DNA of 64,000 bases. It comes from Anthoceros angustus. Lineage: Eukaryota; Streptophyta; Anthocerotopsida; Anthocerotales; Anthocerotaceae. Location of the stretch: contig VJWM01000019.1 in assembly GCA_010909165.1 (NCBI GenBank), positions 1,302,001 to 1,366,000 of the forward strand, written 5' to 3'. The notes beneath the pieces were generated by a model that saw only the letters and a list, made by a program, of their open reading frames with translations, was not told the origin of the DNA and searched no databases. The first letter of the stretch is position 1, and each line of letters begins with the position of its first letter. The translations under genes and the position numbers were made by a program. Of the stretch, positions 58,170-64,000 are shown piece after piece.

Positions 58170-59730
58170 TGCTGCTCCTGCAAATCTGCAGTCTCGTTTC
58201 GGATGAGGCAGTCCAGTACAACCACTAAACCAATCGCCCAAACATGAGCAATCCGGCAACCACTAATTTAACTTGTCAACATAGGCTCGCTGTCTCCCGG
58301 GTTTGACAGCGTGGCCAGGTAGCCAGTCAGGCTGTGGTAGGCGAGTCGTGCACATGCGAGGCCACTACCTAACAGGCATGGACGCGTCCTGGGGACCAAG
58401 TTTCTTGTCTGTGAGAACAGTGTGTGATGGTTGTTGGCGTTCAGTACCCCTGGTTGACAGTTTTTTCAAAGTGCTGTTCGTGGTCACAGCCTGAGTGTTG
58501 GAGAGCCCGTGCTTGTGATTCTAATGGTGTGAGCGAGTCTGTGGCTTCGTTTTCGTAAAAAGGAAAAAGCTGGTTCCCGATGAAACGGCCCAACCGCTCC
58601 TAACATTATAAACATCAAATGCCTTGGTAGATGGAGGCAACTCAGTGTGTTGGCGAGAGCTTTCCTTGGACAGCCACATCCTTAGAGCTTTCCTTGGACA
58701 GCCACATCCTTATAATTTTCGTATTAAATAATTTAATATATGGAGAGGAATTTTGAAGAAAAAAAACACCATGACACATAATTATTACAGATAACGGGAT
58801 GTCCCGACAATCAACCTCGCGTTCACAGCAGCTTTATTTATGTCCGCTAAGGGTGGAAGGACCATTATGGGATATGAATAGTACAGCGTAAAAGAGGTAA
58901 AAAGCAGAAAGTTCAAGTAGACTCTAATACATTTCTCCAACTTCTTCTACCCATACATACGTCTGAACCAAAAAGATAGTAATTGTTTGAGATAAGAAGA
59001 AAAAGAAATTACAAGATATGAGGTTAAAGCTATAAGGAGTCCAACAACCTGCCGATGATCAAGAAGGTCACAAAGACAATGGCTAGAGAGCTTAGGGATA
59101 TGAAAATAAAAAAAAATCTTAGTAAAAAAAACCTAACATACTCAAAAAAATATGTGGAGCCCAAATGTCATTGTAAGTGGAACAATAGAATAGGAAATGC
59201 CTCTTACATTCAGGGTTCAAGGAGAAGAATTTGCAAATATGTTCTTCCTGAGGAGGCGGGGGGTTAAGCCAAACAGCGGGTCTCAATATGGAGGTGATGG
59301 GAGCTAACACCGAATTCACCAATGAATTGACCAATGAGTGTATGAAGTTCGAAGGAGATAGGAGAACTAAGGTAGCATGGGAGTGATGGATCGCCGGCTC
59401 ACCAAGCTGCTTCGGGAACTCAGACGGTGATCCAAATTTCAGGTTGGTCAAGGTGAGCAACACATCGTCCTCGATGAGGTGAAGCTCGGCACGCGATGGT
59501 TCTACATCCAACACGATAATATTTGAAGCGGCTGAATATACGAAGCCGCTTTCAGAAACCCCGGACCAATTTCAGATTCATTGTACAGTCCCAAAACCCA
59601 TGATTCTTAATGTTCTCGGTTTACGCATTTGGGTCTTATCGCCCGTCATGTTTGGTCCGTTTGGACAAAATTTTGCCTCGGTATGGTGCACGGCAAGATG
59701 CATAGCCGCGCCCAAAAGAAACTCAACTTA
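58170..59730. other. AT-rich intergenic region with a 28-bp tandem duplication
   Basis: AGAGCTTTCCTTGGACAGCC + ACATCCTT is duplicated head-to-tail at 58,657-58,684 and 58,685-58,712. A minus-strand frame at 59,119-59,514 has no recognisable domain. Nothing else is supported. Confidence 0.5.
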
Positions 59731-59734
59731 ACTA

Positions 59735-59805
59735 ATATAAAAACTATAATTGGATCTCGAACTCGCGATCTATGATTCTTAGCCGAGTTTTTACCACTTT
59801 TACCA
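59735..59805 (-). repeat. tRNA-related fragment, possible SINE head
   Basis: The minus strand has an A-box-like AGTTGGTAAAAGTGG and, about 30 nt later, a B-box-like GAGTTCGAGATCC. The acceptor stem does not pair, so this is not a working tRNA. Confidence 0.4.
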
Positions 59806-60447
59806 ACTTTAGGAGACAACAAAATTTTATGATATGCAAATAACATATATCAATGAAGGTGCCAATATGCTAGCACCCTATGCTCTTATGCTCCTCCATA
59901 GGCGCAGATGCGCGCCCCTTAAATAGGTTTTCTATAGGGTGCTGCGTCGCATTAACACTAGGGCTTACAACCACTTGTCCCGCACCCATGCACATTATGA
60001 CTTACATATATTAGGCCACGCGTCGCTTGCTTGCGCAAGAGAATGAGAAAAACACACCACCTTTCACACTTCCGATCACGACGCACCTTGGTCGCTCACA
60101 AAGATGGTGTCCAACATACAAAAACGTATTCAATTGCTATGACCTCAGAAAGATAGTCGCTCACACGAGCTCGAGAATAGGGAAGAAACTTGGCCGTGTC
60201 ATGTCTCTCTTCTCCATTCCGATTCAAGTGAAATTTGAGATCATGAATATTAGGGCATGGGTAATTTCAAACGGCGTGCTTAGAAAACCTTTGAAATTTA
60301 AAAATAATTTCCATGATTTTGAGTTCAAGTATGCAAATTATTAGAATAAGAGAATTTAAACCAAACCAATCACTTTTACAACACATACTATGCTCTCATT
60401 TCGATACATATATTACCTATTCCCTACACAACATGAAAAGTTCACCT

Positions 60448-60522
60448 TCAAAGAAGGGGACTTGAACTCAAGATCTCTTAATCCCAATTTTCAGGGCTTA
60501 CCACTCCATTAACCTTCCCATA
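60448..60522 (-). repeat. Second tRNA-related fragment
   Basis: The minus strand reads GGTTAATGGAGTGGTAAGCC, then GAGTTCAAGTCCCC, an A/B-box pair in tRNA-like spacing without a full cloverleaf. It resembles the fragment about 0.7 kb away in orientation and layout. Confidence 0.4.
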
Positions 60523-60646
60523 TGCAAATAATTGAGGCACAAAGTATATGTTGACATGAGGGCGCATGCCGGCCCCTCATGCCCTCATTTTCTTCTTCTT
60601 CTTCATCATGCCCTTATGCTCCCCATGCTCCTTGTTTTTGATAGCC

Positions 60647-60752
60647 ACCGAGAAGCCATCACGGTTCGGTGGTTTCTTAGCCACTAGCCTAGGGTGTCTA
60701 ACCGATGTTGAGCGGTCAGGAGAAGCCATTACAGTTCGGGTAGTTTCTCGGC
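60647..60752. repeat. Imperfect direct repeat
   Basis: GAGAAGCCATCACGGTTCGG at 60,647 and GAGAAGCCATTACAGTTCGG at about 60,720 start two ~34-bp copies about 72 bp apart. Confidence 0.6.
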
Positions 60753-61300
60753 GGAAGGAAAGTGTTTGTTGGACGTCCGGTCATTGCCAAAGGCCATGAA
60801 TCTTGGCGCCGGCATCTGGCGCCCAATGCGTAACCTTTGAGCATGACTTGGTGCATGCGGCGCCTAGGTGTGTCACTTACGGCGTGTTTAGGGTCTTCAC
60901 GCCTCGGTACATTGTACATAATGACATCGACCGTATGCGGATTGGATGTATAGCATATAGAAATAGCCGTATGCATTCCCTTCGATGCTGCTGAGATGGT
61001 CGCCCATGTTCATTCTTGTTGTTTAACGAATGGCATGCACTAACGACATGGGCATCATTTCCATTGAAAACAATGGTCTACATAGGTCAAATCCTTCGTC
61101 TACCATTGTAAGCCGCTAAAATATATAAAATTCTCTCGACACCCTAATTGTGTGCCTTCTTACGGTATGCTCAAATACACATTTCAATGCCCATCGAAAA
61201 CCCCGTTTCGCGTATATTCACGTCAAAAGCCGCTTGATGTATATTCAGCCGCTTCAAATATTATGCTGTTATCCTTCTTGCCTTAAAGGCCTTTGGTATC

Positions 61301-61352
61301 CCGGATGTAATTCCTCCGACGACGTCCGGATGTAATTCCTCCGACGACGTCA
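61301..61352. repeat. 26-bp tandem duplication
   Basis: CCGGATGTAATTCCTCCGAC + GACGT occurs twice in a row without mismatches. Confidence 0.85.
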
Positions 61353-61399
61353 GCCCAGACCAGGAAGGAGGATGTTGCGTGGGCTTATGGTCTAGAGAT

Positions 61400-62570
61400 A
61401 GAGGATAAGGACGAACTTGTTGACCTTGCTGGTGGAGGCTCTCCTCTTGGATGTGCCTGAGTTTGTGTCCTTCCATAAAGACTTGGCGAAGCTTTTCAAT
61501 CCTCATGAGGAACTTGTCTGCTTGATCGATGTGGGTGCTCACGAACCTGTCATGGTGCTCAAGACTCTCGGGCGTGCTCTTTCCCCTTACACCACCAGCT
61601 AGCTCACAACGAAATTCACCAGCTGGCTTCCTAGGATTGGGACAAGGCTCAAAGTGGTGATGGGCGCTTGGTCCCTCATTGCTTTGTCAAGAGAGCCCTG
61701 AATCTATTGCATGACACCCCACCTTGGGGCTCACGGCCGCCTGCACTACTGGAGTCGATCTTGCGATTTGCCTCGTTCTCTAACCACGAGCTGCGTCGAA
61801 CTTTCATAAAGGGACCGCAATCTTCACAATGTGGGTGGTGAGCTCTCAGCCACCGCCCTCATGCACATCCAAAAATTGGTTGATGTGGACCTAATTAGAA
61901 AACCCTTGGCCTCATTGGAAGGAAGTATTCGCCGTCGGTGTGCCCTCCTGCAAGAGCATGTTGTCATCGGGGATGATGGGACGGGCATGAGTTTTTTAAG
62001 GATACGAATTATGACATTTGATCTTGTCGATAATGAAAAGGTGCTTTTCGCTAAGCACTGAGTCGACTTGTGTCACCTGGTGGGAAGCGTGTAGAATACA
62101 AGAATTTTGGTTAGTTTTATATGAGAATCATTGATCGGCATTGCACACCCTTTTTTATCATCGATCAGACATTTATCTACCCTTGCAAGGTTTGTGCAAG
62201 CTGTACTGTGCTGCAAGGCCTATACGAGGTGCTCAAAGGTTTGTGCGAAGTGTCTCAAGGTGCTGCAAGATGAGGCCACTCTTCACCTCTGTGAATTTTT
62301 GAGTAGCAACACAATTCGTGCTGGTGTGATATGCTTTTAAGATCGCTTGGACTGGGAACACATTGAGCGGAATAAGGAAGATCTTACAAGGATTGTCAAA
62401 GACATGGCCCTCAACGGAAAGCCTTTATCTAATATTGGGGATGAATTGCATAAAGATGTTGAAACACAGATATCATTCCTATGAGGCAAAGCTGACAATG
62501 GGATTGACAGCTTGGAGGCCAGGATTGCCTTCCTCGGTCATAAATCTGACAAAGTGATGCGGACAGTTGA
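61400..62570. other. Degenerate coding-like sequence, unknown
   Basis: Short broken frames occur on both strands, such as the plus-strand piece at 61,831-62,061 with GSIRRRCALLQEHVVIGDDG. Composition is coding-like, but I recognise no domain and find no long frame. A decayed TE or pseudogene is likely. Confidence 0.3.
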
Positions 62571-62579
62571 AAATTTCAG

Positions 62580-63000
62580 TCTATTCCGATCAAGGAGTTA
62601 GCACAAGGAGGCTTTCAAGAAGTGAAGACAAGTAAAGCATAAGAAGTGAAGACAAGTGAGGCAATCAAGAAGTCAGCGCAAAGAGGCTTTCAAGAAGTGA
62701 AAGACAAGTGAGGCATAAGAAGTGAAGATAAGTGAGGTCATTAAGCACAAGGAGGCTTTGACGAAGTGAAAGATAAAGTGAGGCATAAGAAGTGAAGGTA
62801 AGTGAGGTGAACAAGGAGTCAGCACAAAGAGGCTTTGAGGAAGTGAAAGACAAGTGAGGCACATCAACGGAGGCTTTGAGGAAGTGAAAGACAAGTGAGG
62901 CACATCAACGGAAGCTTTGAGGAAGTGAAAGACAAGTGAGGCATATCAACGGAGGCTTTGAGGAAGTGAAAGACAAGTGAGGCACATCAACGGAAACATC
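62580..63000. repeat. Purine-rich tandem array, 41-bp core unit
   Basis: Units around AGGCTTTGAGGAAGTGAAAG with ACAAGTGAGGCACATCAACG repeat at 41-bp spacing from about 62,830 to 63,000. Older, more variable units fill 62,580-62,830. The minus-strand frames here are shadows of the repeat. Confidence 0.85.
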
Positions 63001-63449
63001 TGATGCTCAGAGGCTTTCAACGGAAACATCAAAGGCTTTCAACTTTCATGAAGTGAAAGCTTGACCTAGGTAGTGGCAAGGGTCATGGGAGGGTGGGAAA
63101 TAGTGGCGTGAGGATCATGGCATGGCTACGGGGCTTGTGGCCTCTTGCCCTCCCTTCCACCACAAGTGCAGGGAGCACCCCCCTCCCCCTTCTTCTCTCC
63201 ATTGTGTCCTTTTTCCGGCTTGGTCTCTTCTCCTAGCTTATTGATGCAGGGGTTTGAGGACATGATGTTTAGGTCAGAAGTGTAAGCATTCGATGTACAC
63301 ACATGTGTGACCGGCATGATGGGGGAGGCAGCGTGAGGCATTAGGCAGCATGGTGGTCTGCGGCCTCTCCAGCCACAAGAGTGACCCCTGTTGTGCAGAT
63401 ATGCTATCTCAAGAGACAATGGCGGTGCAAAGACTCCTTGACATTAAGC

Positions 63450-63592
63450 AGCTCCCCCCTTCCTCCTTTTCCCCTTTCGCCCCTTGTTTTCCTCCCTTCC
63501 TCCCTCCCTCCTCCTCCCTGCCCCTCCCTACCTCCCTGCTCCCTCCATTCCAACTCCCTCCCCCTCTCCCTTTTCTCCCTTTCTCCCGTTGC
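63450..63592. repeat. Polypyrimidine tract, about 140 bp
   Basis: The plus strand is almost wholly C and T (CTCC, CCCT and TTCC runs) with very few purines. Such mirror-like tracts can form triplex DNA. Confidence 0.85.
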
Positions 63593-63633
63593 TATGGTCC
63601 CTCTGGAAGGAACTTTTTGTTCATATGGCTTCT

Positions 63634-63790
63634 CATGAACTTTTGTATTATGAAATGTGACCCCTCAAGAACTTTTGTGCCATGAAATATGGCACCTCAT
63701 GAACTTTGGTGATATGAAAGGTGGTCCTCATGAACTTTTGTGGTATGAAATATGGCCCCATGACTTTGTTCCATGAAGTATGGCCCCTCA
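63634..63790. repeat. About 32-bp tandem array
   Basis: GAACTTTTGTGGTATGAAAT-like units start at 63,637, 63,669, 63,701, 63,732 and, weakly, 63,762. Confidence 0.8.
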
Positions 63791-64000
63791 AAGTTCTATA
63801 TCATTGTGATCAAATTTGTCGTCCCTTGGAAGGTCGCGCTGGACTCCCTCGAGTGAGTTCTTTAGTGCAAGACGTTAATAAAACCTTGAACCTTGATAAG
63901 ACCTAGGGGAAAGTTAAGTTGGTGCAACCTCTAAAGGCTCACAACCACCAAGACAAGGGCTTCAAAATACGCAGGTTTGCTTGCAGGCTCGCTTTCTCCT
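63791..64000. other. Unassigned right edge
   Basis: No supported feature was seen. AATAAAACC near 63,876 is an isolated poly(A)-signal-like word. Confidence 0.4.

Noticed and set aside
59119-59514. 131-codon minus-strand gene
   Set aside because: No recognisable domain, AT-rich and isolated; no splice or promoter evidence.
60027-60344. 105-codon plus-strand gene
   Set aside because: The frame has no ATG at its start and no recognisable domain.
62665-62903. Repetitive minus-strand ORFs (LSFTSSKPL type)
   Set aside because: They are shadows of the 41-bp tandem array.

Overview
The window reads as nuclear DNA of a streptophyte plant. It holds a spliced cytosolic ubiquitin-eS31 gene, a nuclear gene for plastid ribosomal protein bS20 with an N-terminal transit peptide, a tRNA-Tyr with the short intron typical of plants, and plant-type Ty3/gypsy retrotransposons primed by a tRNA-Asp-like PBS. 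GC-rich, intron-poor reading frames would suit a seed-free lineage (bryophyte, lycophyte, fern or streptophyte alga), but the sequence alone does not settle the species.

Layout. 0.7-8.4 kb is a gene island: SelO protein-AMPylase (+), a 17-exon J-like/thioredoxin-like membrane protein (-), and ubiquitin-eS31 (+), the last two divergently transcribed from a shared ~0.35 kb region. 8.5-9.6 kb has degenerate repeats and tRNA-Tyr. 10.4-17.9 kb is old repeat DNA: a 5' LTR with its PBS (LTR 10,393-12,268), several minisatellites and a broken gag with a CCHC zinc knuckle. 17,875-49,858 appears to be one LTR retrotransposon insertion on the minus strand, about 32 kb, flanked on both sides by the 5-bp duplication CCATG. 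It landed next to a non-LTR reverse-transcriptase pseudogene (49.86-50.6 kb). 51-58.2 kb is a second gene island with a 719-codon gene of unknown function (+) and plastid bS20 (-). 58.2-64 kb is AT-richer intergenic DNA with tRNA-like fragments, TE remnants and short tandem repeats.

The most unusual object is the 32-kb element. Reading along the minus strand it has a 14.7-kb 5' LTR, a PBS, four gag-like copies (with a stray PBS and partial LTR between two of them), duplicated protease and RT segments, RNase H, integrase, a polypurine tract and a 5.9-kb 3' LTR. The LTRs share their ends and a TATA-containing promoter but differ greatly in length, because U3 blocks are tandemly amplified (including two ~2,192-bp near-identical copies). 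Every reading frame is broken by small indels. These could be mutations of a dead element or consensus errors in GC-rich, methylated DNA.

All statements come from reading the sequence and from general knowledge of the families. No database search was run.
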